A stretch of 64,000 nucleotides of DNA, taken from the NCBI RefSeq assembly GCF_042920265.1, contig NZ_JBDQZI010000005.1, positions 62,001 to 126,000 of the forward strand, written 5' to 3'. Below the pieces are notes generated by a model. It saw only the letters and a list, made by a program, of their open reading frames with translations. It made no database searches and had not been told where the DNA came from. Made by a program: the position numbers and the translations under genes. Shown one piece after another: positions 8,081 through 17,498 of this stretch (position 1 is its first letter; each line of letters opens with the position of its first letter). The stretch is from Lysinibacillus_B sp042920265 (GTDB taxonomy: Bacteria > Bacillota > Bacilli > Bacillales_A > Planococcaceae).

Positions 8081-10018
8081 CTAATCATTCACTTCATCCA
8101 ATAAATTTGTAATGGTGCTATTATTTTCACTATAAAACTTTTCACCTACATAATTATCAACAATCGTTTCTTCTAGTGTAATGCTAGAATGATTTACAGC
8201 TTGCACGTTGAATTGAAATTTGTCGTTGCGAATAATGCAGTTTGAAGCATGGAGAGTCGACTTATTTTGTACATAAATATCTGATTCTTCGCCTTCTGTT
8301 ATTTGTGCCGATTTCAGTTCTACATTAGATTCTAGGTCAATCCAGATTTGCGGGAAAGCATGTTTTGAGATAAAGGTGTCTTGTATAAATGCCTCGCTAT
8401 TATTTTCAACGATAAGACCATTTCGTTCGCCCTCTAGTAATTCTGTATCTTTCATAATAAGGGAGCTATCATTTAAGACAATTTGTGGCATAGCATGTTT
8501 TAAAATCTGACAATTGAGAATGAGCAAGGAAGAATCACGATAGGCTTTTAATCCATTTGTCTTCCCACCAGAAATGATACAATTATCGAATTTTGCCTTC
8601 GTTTGATCGCTAATTTCTACTTGAACGCCGTCACCATCATAAATTTTACAGTCGATGACGGTCAGTTGAGATTGATCCAGTACGTATAAGCCTTTACCAT
8701 CATATAATTCACTTTGATGTAGTTGAATGTTCACTTCACTTTTTCCAGCAATATGGGGCATTTCATTGCCATAAAAGCAACTGTTTTCGATAGTGACAGT
8801 AGCTTTGGTAACAGCTAAAATCCCGTTTCCTTCGTTGTCTGTAATTTCGCAACCAATGACCAGTAATTCACCATCTATTACGGTAATGGCCGTGTTTTCG
8901 TGATGCTTTAACGTGCTTTCCACAATGGTACAATTGCCTTGCTTTTCGATTAAAATGCCCACTTGTTTCCCTTCCTTGAAGGTACAATTTTTTAATGACG
9001 TAATCGATTGTTCTGTGACAAATAACTGAGACAAGACGTGTGCGGAAAAGGTTGTATCGTTAAAATTTGCAATGGATTTCTCGCGGACTTGAACACCGAC
9101 GCCGTCACAGCTATATAACTGTGAACTAGTAATATTTAATCTAGATTCTAAAGTCGTTTGGATATTTGCTATACGATGATTAGCGATCGTACAATGTTCG
9201 ATTTCTGCTGTTGCATATTCGCGCAGCATAATACCAGATTCGTTCCCATGTTTGACTGTACTGTTGGATAGAGAGAGATTGCTTTCTTGCATCCAAATTT
9301 GTGGAAGCTTGTGATGCTGGATAGTCGTGCTACTTAGCTCGACATTTGCATGTTTAGAAGCGTAAATCCCGTTTCCTTCTCCGTGTTCGATTATACTAGT
9401 AGTATCAATCCAAGTAGAGTTCTCTTGAACGATCATTTGGGTACCGCTATGATGGTGAATATAATTGTTATGACTATGAACGGTTGCATCCTTCTTTAGC
9501 CAAATACCGTGTGTAGCTTGTGTAAGTTCACAGTTGTCAATCGATAAATGAGAAGATTCAAGTAATATTTGTGACTTTCCATTACTTTCAAGCAGACAAT
9601 TTTTAATCGTTGCGGAGCTTTCATTAAAAATTGCAATCCCCACATCTGTCGCATTCATCAATATACAGTCTTCTAGTTCCGCTTTCCCTTTATTTAACGA
9701 GAGAATGGCACTTGTTTTTTTTCCTTGGAAATGACAGTCTTTAAAAACCGCTTTTCCTTCAACATATATTTGAGCGGTCGGAATAAACGTAATTTGCTCA
9801 AATGTCACCGTTACATTTTTCGGAATAATGAGTAATCCTTCGATAATCGTCTCTTCGCCATTTCTTCCTACAACGGACACTGTTTTTTCAAACTGAATCG
9901 ACTCTTTATATAAGCCAGATGCTAATTGAATCTCGTCATCTAACTTTGCTTTCGCTAATGCGCGTTCAATAGTTCTAATGGCAGAAAAAATTGAGGTCGA
10001 CACTTTAATGATTGCCAT
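8081..10018 (-). CDS. Right-handed parallel beta-helix repeat protein, cytoplasmic
   Basis: A 645-residue protein. Residues 1-75 resemble the cap that starts pectin-lyase-fold proteins (AIRTIERALAKAKLDDEIQLASGLY, then a KTVSVVGRNGEETII strand). From about 85 to 630 it consists of consecutive 22-24-residue rungs of the NosD/CASH type, each with a small-residue turn and an N/D-C or N-S ladder position (EDCIL, KNCLL, DNCEL, EHCTI). Rungs alternate between a GNGI-type and a PQIW-type, giving a period near 46. There is no signal peptide or anchor, unlike secreted pectate lyases. It is divergent from the MoxR/VWA genes and may be their partner. No catalytic residues can be pointed to. Confidence 0.85.
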   Translation of the reverse strand: MAIIKVSTSIFSAIRTIERALAKAKLDDEIQLASGLYKESIQFEKTVSVVGRNGEETIIEGLLIIPKNVTVTFEQITFIPTAQIYVEGKAVFKDCHFQGKKTSAILSLNKGKAELEDCILMNATDVGIAIFNESSATIKNCLLESNGKSQILLESSHLSIDNCELTQATHGIWLKKDATVHSHNNYIHHHSGTQMIVQENSTWIDTTSIIEHGEGNGIYASKHANVELSSTTIQHHKLPQIWMQESNLSLSNSTVKHGNESGIMLREYATAEIEHCTIANHRIANIQTTLESRLNITSSQLYSCDGVGVQVREKSIANFNDTTFSAHVLSQLFVTEQSITSLKNCTFKEGKQVGILIEKQGNCTIVESTLKHHENTAITVIDGELLVIGCEITDNEGNGILAVTKATVTIENSCFYGNEMPHIAGKSEVNIQLHQSELYDGKGLYVLDQSQLTVIDCKIYDGDGVQVEISDQTKAKFDNCIISGGKTNGLKAYRDSSLLILNCQILKHAMPQIVLNDSSLIMKDTELLEGERNGLIVENNSEAFIQDTFISKHAFPQIWIDLESNVELKSAQITEGEESDIYVQNKSTLHASNCIIRNDKFQFNVQAVNHSSITLEETIVDNYVGEKFYSENNSTITNLLDEVND

Positions 10019-10392
10019 AAAAACCCTCCTAACTAATAATCACAGTGACATTACATAATAAAAAATAGTTACAAGATACAGTTATATAAAAACGTGCTGA
10101 TTGATTATGCATATTTAAAGTAAGATGAATTCATTACTTGCAACGCCGCATGCGCCATTCTGAGGCAGTTTATGCGGCTAGGGTAAATATTATTTTGAAA
10201 GTTTAATGCAATGAATTTAGATCTCAAAGTCTTAAGGTGTGTTAGCAAAATTTATTGATTACAAACGATTATCGACAGAACAATGTTTAAAAAATTACCA
10301 AAAGTGAAAGATGATAATAAGAAATAATGGACGCCGATGATATTCTCAAAAAATAAAACATAAAATTAGGTTAGAAGAAGGGAGAGCGAAAT
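10019..10392. promoter_or_regulatory. Divergent intergenic region with inverted repeat
   Basis: The 374-bp region separates the beta-helix gene from the MoxR operon and should carry both promoters. GCCGCAT (10145-10151) and ATGCGGC (10172-10178) form an inverted repeat that could be an operator or a small hairpin. No gene is visible. Confidence 0.4.
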
Positions 10393-11514
10393 GTGTCCTA
10401 TATGAAGTTGCAGCAAATACAACAGTGTTTAAATCGTAAGTTTTATGACCGTGAGGCTGAAATTGAGGCGCTGATGACAGCTCTTCTGTCACGCCAACAT
10501 ATTGTGTTCATCGGTCCAGCTGGTACAGGAAAAAGCGCTTTATCTTCCATGCTTGGTAAAATAGTAGAAGGTAGCCGATACTTTCAACATTTATTAACAC
10601 CTTTTAGTACACCAGAAGAGTTATTTGGTGTGTTATCACTAAAAGATTTAGAGCAAGGCATTTATAAGCGCAATATAGAAGGAATGCTCCCAGAAGCTCA
10701 CTTTGCGTTTATAGATGAAATCTTTAAAGCAAACTCTGCTATATTAAACTCTTTGTTAACGCTTATAAATGAACGTATTTATTATAATAACGGCGTGCCC
10801 GTTACTTCACCGCTTATGACGTTAGTTGGTTCTTCTAATGAATATATTGAAGAAGAGGAAGGGTTAGAAGCATTATTTGACCGATTTTTACTTCGGTATG
10901 AGGTAGAGTATATTCGAGAGGAAGATTCATTTATTTCAATGCTAAAAGATGAACGAGAAATGACTATGCCGACATTAACATTAGAGGAGCTCACTTTTCA
11001 TCAGAGTCGTGTGAAGTCGGTGTTCATTTCGGATGCCATTTACCAAACTCTTGCTAAAGTACGTAGTAAACTACGAGATGAGGGCATTCGCCCATCTGAC
11101 CGCCGTTTCAAACAGTCGCTATCCTTGTTGCAAGCGAAAGCGTATTTAGAAGGCCGTTTTGAAGTGACACGTACGGATATAACATTACTGAAACATACAT
11201 TATGGGAAACGATTGATCAAAAGGGAAAAACAGAAGAAATTTTGCACGATATTTGCCATGACACAGTAGAGGCATTTATTGAACGAATTGTACCAGAGTT
11301 TGAGGACGTTATTGTCAATGCGCGAAATGCTATGATTCGTCGAACACCTAATTCACACACAACAGTAAGTGAATTATTGATACAAGGGAAATCGCTATTT
11401 TTAGAAGTGCAAGCGATGCATCGACAAGCGCCTAATCGGGAAGAGCTCATTCAGTTAAAACAGGATATGCACAAACGATTATTACAAATCACGACGGATG
11501 TGATTGGTTTTTAA
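10393..11514 (+). CDS. MoxR-family AAA+ ATPase (RavA-like)
   Basis: A 373-residue ATPase. Walker A is GPAGTGKS (41-48) and Walker B is AFIDEIFKA with D108-E109, followed by the sensor-1 region VGSSNEY and an arginine-finger region LFDRFLLRYEV. The C-terminal part (about 230-373) is a helical lid plus extension. MoxR ATPases usually remodel or activate partner proteins together with a VWA protein, which is the next gene. GTG at 10393 is taken as the start because of its spacing from GAAGGGAGAG. The ATG at 10391 is out of frame; the ATG at 10402 is an alternative. Confidence 0.9.
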   Translation: MSYMKLQQIQQCLNRKFYDREAEIEALMTALLSRQHIVFIGPAGTGKSALSSMLGKIVEGSRYFQHLLTPFSTPEELFGVLSLKDLEQGIYKRNIEGMLPEAHFAFIDEIFKANSAILNSLLTLINERIYYNNGVPVTSPLMTLVGSSNEYIEEEEGLEALFDRFLLRYEVEYIREEDSFISMLKDEREMTMPTLTLEELTFHQSRVKSVFISDAIYQTLAKVRSKLRDEGIRPSDRRFKQSLSLLQAKAYLEGRFEVTRTDITLLKHTLWETIDQKGKTEEILHDICHDTVEAFIERIVPEFEDVIVNARNAMIRRTPNSHTTVSELLIQGKSLFLEVQAMHRQAPNREELIQLKQDMHKRLLQITTDVIGF

Positions 11515-11528
11515 TTTTTCATAAATTT

Positions 11529-11554
11529 AAGGCGGCTAGTGTAGGCGCCTTTTT
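11529..11554 (+). terminator. Hairpin with T-tract inside the MoxR-VWA operon
   Basis: AAGGCGGCTA and TAGGCGCCTT fold into a stem with one G-G mismatch, followed by a run of T. It lies in the 54-bp gap between the ATPase and VWA genes and could lower downstream expression. Confidence 0.65.
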
Positions 11555-11568
11555 GTGTAGGTGAAAGC

Positions 11569-13059
11569 ATGAAATATGTATATAGTCAAACGGTTTTATC
11601 TCCTTCTGAGCGGCAATTTGAACGGTTTAATGAACTAATGGGATTAGCCAAAATGCTGCAAGAGACTTGTGAGGAAGGTGAAAAAATATATGCTGGCTTT
11701 ACTCATCTCCTCGGGGATATTTGGTATGCTTTTTATACATGTGAGTCGCAGTTGCAGTCTAATATGCAAAAACATCTTCCTATTCAGTACGATGTAGTCG
11801 AGCACCTCATGCAGACAGAGGAATTTATAAAATGGCAACAGTTAACAGTAGCGGATGATTTATTAGCGGTATTAACGACAGTATCGGTAGGAGAGCAGCT
11901 AAAAACATGGTTCAAAGATAATCGGGCAGTACGTGATGCACAATGGAAGCGAGAACGTGCTGAGCGAATGGAGCAGCGTGTACATGACCGAATAAAAGAG
12001 CTTCAAGTATTGCAAGGGGATTCGAGTGCCTCCGTGCAAGAAAAAAGGCGCATCCAGCTACAAATAGAATGGAATGAAAAACAGTTAGTGGCTTCACAAC
12101 AAGAAAAGCAACAAGCATTAAAAGAATTGCAAAATACGATGCAGGACTTATCGAAGGGGCAGTTGAGTTTAATGCTTGCTCATTCGCAAAAAGAAGTAAG
12201 GGAAACTAAGCAAACAGTGGCAGAAATAGGCGCTCTATGTGGCAAAAAGTTAAACACGGTGCCAATAACGGAGCAGTTCCAACTAGCAGAGGAAATTAGG
12301 CAACAGGATGTGTTACAAAAAATTGCAGAATTAGTAGGACGCTTTAAACGTATTGCTAAGAAAAAACAAAAAATCAAACATAAAATGACGATGGAGCGTC
12401 AAAACATTACGTTAGGTCAAGAAGTAGGAAGGCTTTTGCCAATGGAGCTAGCACATTTTATTATGCCTCATGCAAAGCTTGACTTTTTACGCCGCTATGC
12501 AGAACAACAGACGCTTGTCTTTGATACACAAGGAAAAGAGCGTAAAGGACGCGGACCGATTATTATTTGCATCGATGAAAGCAGCTCCATGACATCGATC
12601 AAAGCAGAGAGTAAAGCTTTTTGTTTAGCACTATTAGCAATCGCACGGAAGCAAAAGCGTGATTTAGCCATCGTACCATTCGCTAGTGATGTCGGGGAAA
12701 TGATGGTGTTTCCAAAAGGACGATCAACTGTGGATGAGGTGTTAGCATTTAATCGTCGTTTTTTAGGAGGCGGTACAAATTATGAGAAGCCTTTACGTGC
12801 GTCGCTCGATATTTTAACAACGAGTGAATTTAATCATGCGGATATTTTATTTGTAACAGATGGATCCAGCTTTTTACCAAGCCGTTTTTTAGAGGAATTT
12901 AATGTAATCAAGCAAAAGCGTAAGTTTGAATGTATAGCTGTTATACTAACGAATTTAATCAATACGGTAGATGTGGAGCTTGTGAAACGCTTTTCCGATA
13001 AAGTCATTGAAGTGAATACATTACTAGATGCAGAAGAAGCATTTTCAATCGGCGGATAG
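11569..13059 (+). CDS. VWA-domain protein, ViaA-like
   Basis: A 496-residue protein. Residues 1-310 are helical, including a charged coiled coil at about 130-215. Residues 330-495 form a von Willebrand factor A domain with the MIDAS motif DESSS (D336, S338, S340), the GGGTN threonine segment near 405 and the ILFVTDGSS segment near 430. The size and layout match ViaA-type partners of RavA/MoxR ATPases. It should bind a divalent metal and a protein ligand in the cytoplasm. It lies 54 bp after the ATPase gene. The pairing is well supported by context; the biological target is unknown. Confidence 0.88.
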   Translation: MKYVYSQTVLSPSERQFERFNELMGLAKMLQETCEEGEKIYAGFTHLLGDIWYAFYTCESQLQSNMQKHLPIQYDVVEHLMQTEEFIKWQQLTVADDLLAVLTTVSVGEQLKTWFKDNRAVRDAQWKRERAERMEQRVHDRIKELQVLQGDSSASVQEKRRIQLQIEWNEKQLVASQQEKQQALKELQNTMQDLSKGQLSLMLAHSQKEVRETKQTVAEIGALCGKKLNTVPITEQFQLAEEIRQQDVLQKIAELVGRFKRIAKKKQKIKHKMTMERQNITLGQEVGRLLPMELAHFIMPHAKLDFLRRYAEQQTLVFDTQGKERKGRGPIIICIDESSSMTSIKAESKAFCLALLAIARKQKRDLAIVPFASDVGEMMVFPKGRSTVDEVLAFNRRFLGGGTNYEKPLRASLDILTTSEFNHADILFVTDGSSFLPSRFLEEFNVIKQKRKFECIAVILTNLINTVDVELVKRFSDKVIEVNTLLDAEEAFSIGG

Positions 13060-13126
13060 TTCCTCCTAGTCAAATCGGTTGTTGTCTCTTAAAATGACAA
13101 TAATGATTTGATGAGGAGGAATATTT

Positions 13127-13960
13127 TTGAGAGAAACATTACAAATGGTGCTTGCCCAATCTTTAGAGGAGCGTCAAGCATACATAAACGAGCACCCAAC
13201 CGTATTACAAGACATGTTAGCGCATATTGGTGACCCGAATGGTGAGCTTCGGGATCAGTTAAATTATCGTTTATTTATGGAACTATTATCCGCTAATCAA
13301 ATTCCACATGCACAATTGGAACACATTGCAGTAACGTTAGTGCAGGAAGCGGGATTGTTGTACGGTTTAGACGAAGTCAATACAGACGCTGTGTATACCC
13401 GTTCATTTGCAGCACTTTGGTTAACAGCGATTTTACATGCGGATCGCCAACTACGCATTTTACCTAGCGACACAATTCAAGCGATTACGATGAGCGCGGT
13501 AAAGCTATTCCAAAGAGAGCGTGATTTACGTAGCTTTGTCAGTGAGACACATGGCTGGGCACACAGTGTAGCGCATGTGAGCGATTTAGCTGTTGCACTC
13601 ATTCAACATCCTGATTTTAGCATGCATAACGCCCCGCAATTGTTACAAGGGATTAAGGCGGCGTTTTGGAAAGGGTATGTATTTACCGATGATGAGGAAG
13701 AACGTTTTACAAAAATAGTAGAAGCCATCATAGCAAAAGGATTTGAAGAGGATGTTTTAGTGGAATGGGTGGAACAAGTATTTGACAGATTAGAAATGAG
13801 TGCGTATGAGCGCGGCTATACACAGGAGTGGTTTAAAGCACGAACGAATATTTTGCATTTTATGAAGAATCTTTATTTCACACTGAAGTTTTCAAATCGC
13901 TACGATAAATTACGCGGGGTGATATCGATCTTTATCCAACGTTGGATGAAACTTTCTTAA
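13127..13960 (+). CDS. DUF2785-family helical protein
   Basis: A 277-residue all-helical protein. Features of the DUF2785 family include RSFAALWLTAILHADR and the strongly conserved-looking SETHGWAHSVAHVSDL (about 139-154), where histidines and a tryptophan cluster and could form a metal or ligand site. It starts at TTG 13127, six bases after GAGGAGGA. It is the third gene of the MoxR-VWA unit, 67 bp downstream and in the same direction. Function is not known; the context suggests a partner or substrate of the ATPase system. Confidence 0.72.
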   Translation: MRETLQMVLAQSLEERQAYINEHPTVLQDMLAHIGDPNGELRDQLNYRLFMELLSANQIPHAQLEHIAVTLVQEAGLLYGLDEVNTDAVYTRSFAALWLTAILHADRQLRILPSDTIQAITMSAVKLFQRERDLRSFVSETHGWAHSVAHVSDLAVALIQHPDFSMHNAPQLLQGIKAAFWKGYVFTDDEEERFTKIVEAIIAKGFEEDVLVEWVEQVFDRLEMSAYERGYTQEWFKARTNILHFMKNLYFTLKFSNRYDKLRGVISIFIQRWMKLS

Positions 13961-14278
13961 ATGAAAGCGAAGTCATTGTATATTTTATGGTCTTTATGAG
14001 CAATTTAAAAAAGTGTTTGTTGTCAACAGGTCTTAGTAGTACGAAACAAAAATCAAACGATAAGAAATCGGATTTTCGAAAAAGAAAATTTTACTATGCC
14101 AAATCTGCTCGTTATTGTAGAGAAATGTCGTATTTGTGCTAGGTCATAAATTAAACTTATTGCAAAAGATAATATTAATGTAATTTACTTATGTTAAAAA
14201 ATGAGATATGATAGTTTTTGGAGAAAAGAAGCTTACATAACAGCCTTTTCAATTATGAAAAAATAGGGGGATTTACAA
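13961..14278. other. Intergenic region before the aconitase gene
   Basis: About 320 bp, AT-rich, holding the aconitase promoter (14184-14212). A 66-codon frame overlapping the end of the previous gene has no plausible ribosome binding site or composition and was left out. Confidence 0.5.
14184..14212 (+). promoter_or_regulatory. Probable sigma-A promoter for aconitase
   Basis: TTTACT (14184-14189) and TATGAT (14207-14212) are separated by 17 bp, about 67 bp upstream of the start codon. Confidence 0.55.
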
Positions 14279-16987
14279 ATGGCACAAGAGAATTTACACA
14301 ATAGCCGTGCATCTTTCGAAGTTAACGGTAAACAGTACAACTACTACCGTTTAGCTGCAATCGAAGAAGCTGGTATTGCAAACGTATCACGCCTTCCTTA
14401 CTCAATCAAAGTATTATTAGAATCAGTTTTACGTCAATATGATGCATATGTAATCAAAGAAGAGCACGTAAACGAATTAGCAAAATGGGGCGCTGGCGCA
14501 GACGCAGAAGCTGAAGTACCATTCAAACCATCTCGCGTAGTTTTACAAGACTTCACTGGTGTACCAGTAGTAGTAGACTTAGCTTCTTTACGTTCAGCAA
14601 TGAAAGAAATGGGTGGCGATCCAGCGAAAATCAACCCAGCAATCCCTGTTGACCTTGTAATTGACCACTCTGTACAAGTTGACAAATACGGTAACGCATC
14701 TGCATTACAAGCGAACATGGACCTTGAGTTCGAGCGCAACGCTGAGCGTTATAACTTCTTAAAATGGGCACAAACTGCTTATGATAACTTCCGCGCTGTA
14801 CCACCAGCAACTGGTATCGTACACCAAGTTAACTTAGAGTACTTAGCTCCAATCGTACACGTAAAAGAAACTGCTGACGGCACTTTCGAAGCATTCCCAG
14901 ATTCAGTAGTAGGTACTGACTCACATACAACAATGATCAATGGTATCGGCGTTCTTGGATGGGGTGTAGGTGGTATCGAGGCTGAAGCAGGTATGCTTGG
15001 TCAACCATCTTACTTCCCAATTCCAGAAGTAATCGGTGTGAAATTAGTAGGCGAGCTTCCAAACGGAACAACAGCTACTGACTTAGCACTTAAAGTAACA
15101 CAAGTATTACGTCAACGCGGCGTAGTAGGTAAATTCGTTGAGTTCTTTGGTCCTGGTGTATCTAAATTACCACTTGCTGACCGTGCAACAATCTCAAACA
15201 TGGCGCCTGAATACGGTGCAACATGTGGTTTCTTCGCAATCGACGAAGAGTCATTAAACTATATGCGTTTAACTGGTCGTGACGAAGAGCACATCGCAGT
15301 AGTAGAAGCTTACTTAAAAGCGAACGATATGTGGTTCAACCCAAGCCTTGAGCCAGTTTACACAGATGTAATTGAATTAAACCTTGCTGACATCGAAGCG
15401 AACCTTTCTGGTCCAAAACGTCCACAAGACTTAATTCCATTATCACAAATGAAAGAAACTTACCGCAATGCAGTAGTTGCACCACAAGGTACACAAGGTT
15501 TCGGTTTAACTGAAGAAGAGTTTACTAAAACGTCAACTGCTGAATTCGCTGAAGGTGCAGTAGAAATTCCAGCTGGTGCTGTAGCAATCGCTGCGATTAC
15601 TTCTTGTACAAACACTTCTAACCCATACGTTCTTTTAGCGGCTGGTTTAGTAGCGAAAAAAGCGGTAGAAAAAGGTATTAAACCTGCTAAGTGGGTAAAA
15701 ACATCTTTAGCACCAGGTTCTAAAGTAGTAACTGGTTACTTAGAAGCTTCTGGCTTACAAAAGTACTTCGACGAAATCGGCTTCAACACAGTTGGTTACG
15801 GATGTACAACATGTATCGGTAACTCAGGTCCATTATTACCTGAAATCGAAGATGCAATTAAACGTAATGACTTATTCGTAACTTCAGTACTTTCTGGTAA
15901 CCGTAACTTCGAAGGTCGTGTACACCCATTAGTAAAAGCTAACTTCTTAGCATCACCACCACTAGTTGTAGCTTACGCTTTAGCTGGTACTGTAGATATC
16001 GATCTACAAAAAGATTCTTTAGGTAAAGACAAAGATGGTAACGATGTATTCTTCGCTGACATCTGGCCTTCAACTGAAGAAGTAAACGAAGTATTAAACC
16101 AAGTAGTTACTCGTGAATTATTCCAAAAAGAATATGAAACAGTATTCACTGCTAACGAAAAATGGAATGCTATCGAGACTTCAACTGAATCTCTATACAC
16201 ATTCGATGACAAATCAACTTATATCCAAAACCCACCATTCTTCACTGGTCTTTCTAAAGAGCCAGGTGCGATCCAAACTTTAGAAGGATTACGTGTAATG
16301 GCTAAGTTCGGTGACTCAATCACGACTGACCACATTTCTCCAGCTGGTTCAATCGGTAAAGATACACCAGCAGGTAAATATTTAATCGAAAACGGCGTAG
16401 CAATCCGTGACTTCAACTCTTACGGTTCTCGTCGTGGTAACCACGAAGTAATGATGCGTGGTACATTCGCGAACATCCGTATCCGTAACCAAGTTGCACC
16501 AGGTACAGAAGGTGGTTTCACTACTTACTGGCCAACTGGTGAAGTTGAGTACATTTACGATGCATGTATGAAGTACCAAGAACAAGGTACTGGCTTAGTA
16601 GTATTAGCTGGTAACGACTACGGTATGGGTTCATCTCGTGACTGGGCTGCTAAAGGTACATTCTTACTAGGTGTTAAAACTGTAATCGCACAATCTTATG
16701 AGCGTATCCACCGTTCTAACTTAGTAATGATGGGTGTATTACCATTACAATTCATGGCTGGCGAATCAGCTGATACTTTAGGATTAAAAGGTGACGAAAC
16801 AATCGCTGTTAACTTAACTGACGATGTGAAACCACGTGATATCCTAACTGTTACTGCAACTTCTCCAGAAGGTAAAGTAACGGAGTTCAAAGCATTAGCT
16901 CGTTTCGACTCAGAAGTAGAAGTAGACTACTACCGTCACGGTGGTATCTTACAAATGGTATTACGTAACAAAGCTCAAGAAGCTTAA
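14279..16987 (+). CDS. acnA: Aconitate hydratase
   Basis: A 902-residue aconitase of the AcnA/CitB (IRP1-like) group, interconverting citrate and isocitrate in the TCA cycle. The 4Fe-4S cluster cysteines are C443 in TSCTNTSNP and C509 and C512 in GCTTCIGNSG. The C-terminal swivel domain includes GNDYGMGSSRDWAAKG. CitB-type aconitases can also bind mRNA when they lose the cluster; that role is known from B. subtilis and only inferred here. The codon choice is strongly biased, as expected for a highly expressed gene. The ribosome binding site is AGGGGG, and a strong terminator follows. Confidence 0.97.
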   Translation: MAQENLHNSRASFEVNGKQYNYYRLAAIEEAGIANVSRLPYSIKVLLESVLRQYDAYVIKEEHVNELAKWGAGADAEAEVPFKPSRVVLQDFTGVPVVVDLASLRSAMKEMGGDPAKINPAIPVDLVIDHSVQVDKYGNASALQANMDLEFERNAERYNFLKWAQTAYDNFRAVPPATGIVHQVNLEYLAPIVHVKETADGTFEAFPDSVVGTDSHTTMINGIGVLGWGVGGIEAEAGMLGQPSYFPIPEVIGVKLVGELPNGTTATDLALKVTQVLRQRGVVGKFVEFFGPGVSKLPLADRATISNMAPEYGATCGFFAIDEESLNYMRLTGRDEEHIAVVEAYLKANDMWFNPSLEPVYTDVIELNLADIEANLSGPKRPQDLIPLSQMKETYRNAVVAPQGTQGFGLTEEEFTKTSTAEFAEGAVEIPAGAVAIAAITSCTNTSNPYVLLAAGLVAKKAVEKGIKPAKWVKTSLAPGSKVVTGYLEASGLQKYFDEIGFNTVGYGCTTCIGNSGPLLPEIEDAIKRNDLFVTSVLSGNRNFEGRVHPLVKANFLASPPLVVAYALAGTVDIDLQKDSLGKDKDGNDVFFADIWPSTEEVNEVLNQVVTRELFQKEYETVFTANEKWNAIETSTESLYTFDDKSTYIQNPPFFTGLSKEPGAIQTLEGLRVMAKFGDSITTDHISPAGSIGKDTPAGKYLIENGVAIRDFNSYGSRRGNHEVMMRGTFANIRIRNQVAPGTEGGFTTYWPTGEVEYIYDACMKYQEQGTGLVVLAGNDYGMGSSRDWAAKGTFLLGVKTVIAQSYERIHRSNLVMMGVLPLQFMAGESADTLGLKGDETIAVNLTDDVKPRDILTVTATSPEGKVTEFKALARFDSEVEVDYYRHGGILQMVLRNKAQEA

Positions 16988-17002
16988 TTTACACATACCA
17001 AA

Positions 17003-17040
17003 AGAAGGCAAGGTCCAATAAAGGACTTTGCCTTCTTTTT
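17003..17040 (+). terminator. Intrinsic terminator after acnA
   Basis: AGAAGGCAAGGTCC pairs with GGACTTTGCCTTCT and is followed by a T-tract. Confidence 0.92.
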
Positions 17041-17204
17041 ATTTGCTATTTTTGTGCGTCTAACATCATCCTAGTAGTAACTAGATAGAACGATTCCGCA
17101 TTGGTTGTGTTCCAAATTTACTAGCTGCTAATGCACTAGTATTATTAATTTTCCAATCTGCATCATATTACTTGCTATAGCTGCAAAATAATCAAATGTA
17201 AGAT

Positions 17205-17333
17205 AAAAAGGCGCTTGCTCGTTGATTGGAGCGGAGGCGACTCGACTCCTGCAAGAAGTGAGTCAGCTGTAGCGGAAATCAACGTATTGCAATGTTCCCT
17301 TTAACAATAAGAAGTAAATCAACACGTGTGACA
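17205..17333. repeat. Interspersed GTTGATT-type element, internally deleted copy
   Basis: It is nearly identical to 7189-7385 at both ends, including the non-palindromic flanks, but lacks about 70 bp of the centre, joining CTCCTGCA directly to AGAAGTGAGTCAGC. The copy lies in the 511-bp gap after aconitase, which otherwise holds only AT-rich DNA. Confidence 0.8.
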
Positions 17334-17434
17334 CAACGTATAAGTTTTGGAAAGAAAATATACCCATTAATAATTTATTAACAAACTACACACTATCTTA
17401 AACATAGTAATCAGAAAATTAACGAAGGTAAATA

Positions 17435-17463
17435 TAGATAATATTTGTAAACTTTTGTACAAT
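17435..17463 (+). promoter_or_regulatory. Candidate sigma-A promoter for the S-layer 5'-nucleotidase
   Basis: TAGATA (17435-17440) and TACAAT (17458-17463) with a 17-bp spacer, 36 bp before the start codon. The -35 match is modest. Confidence 0.45.
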
Positions 17464-17498
17464 TAGGTGGTAGTTACTAAGTAGATGGAGGTCTGACA

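Noticed and set aside
13942..14142. A 66-codon frame overlapping the end of the DUF2785 gene
   Set aside because: It has no ribosome binding site, and its Lys/Ser-rich sequence looks like translated intergenic DNA.
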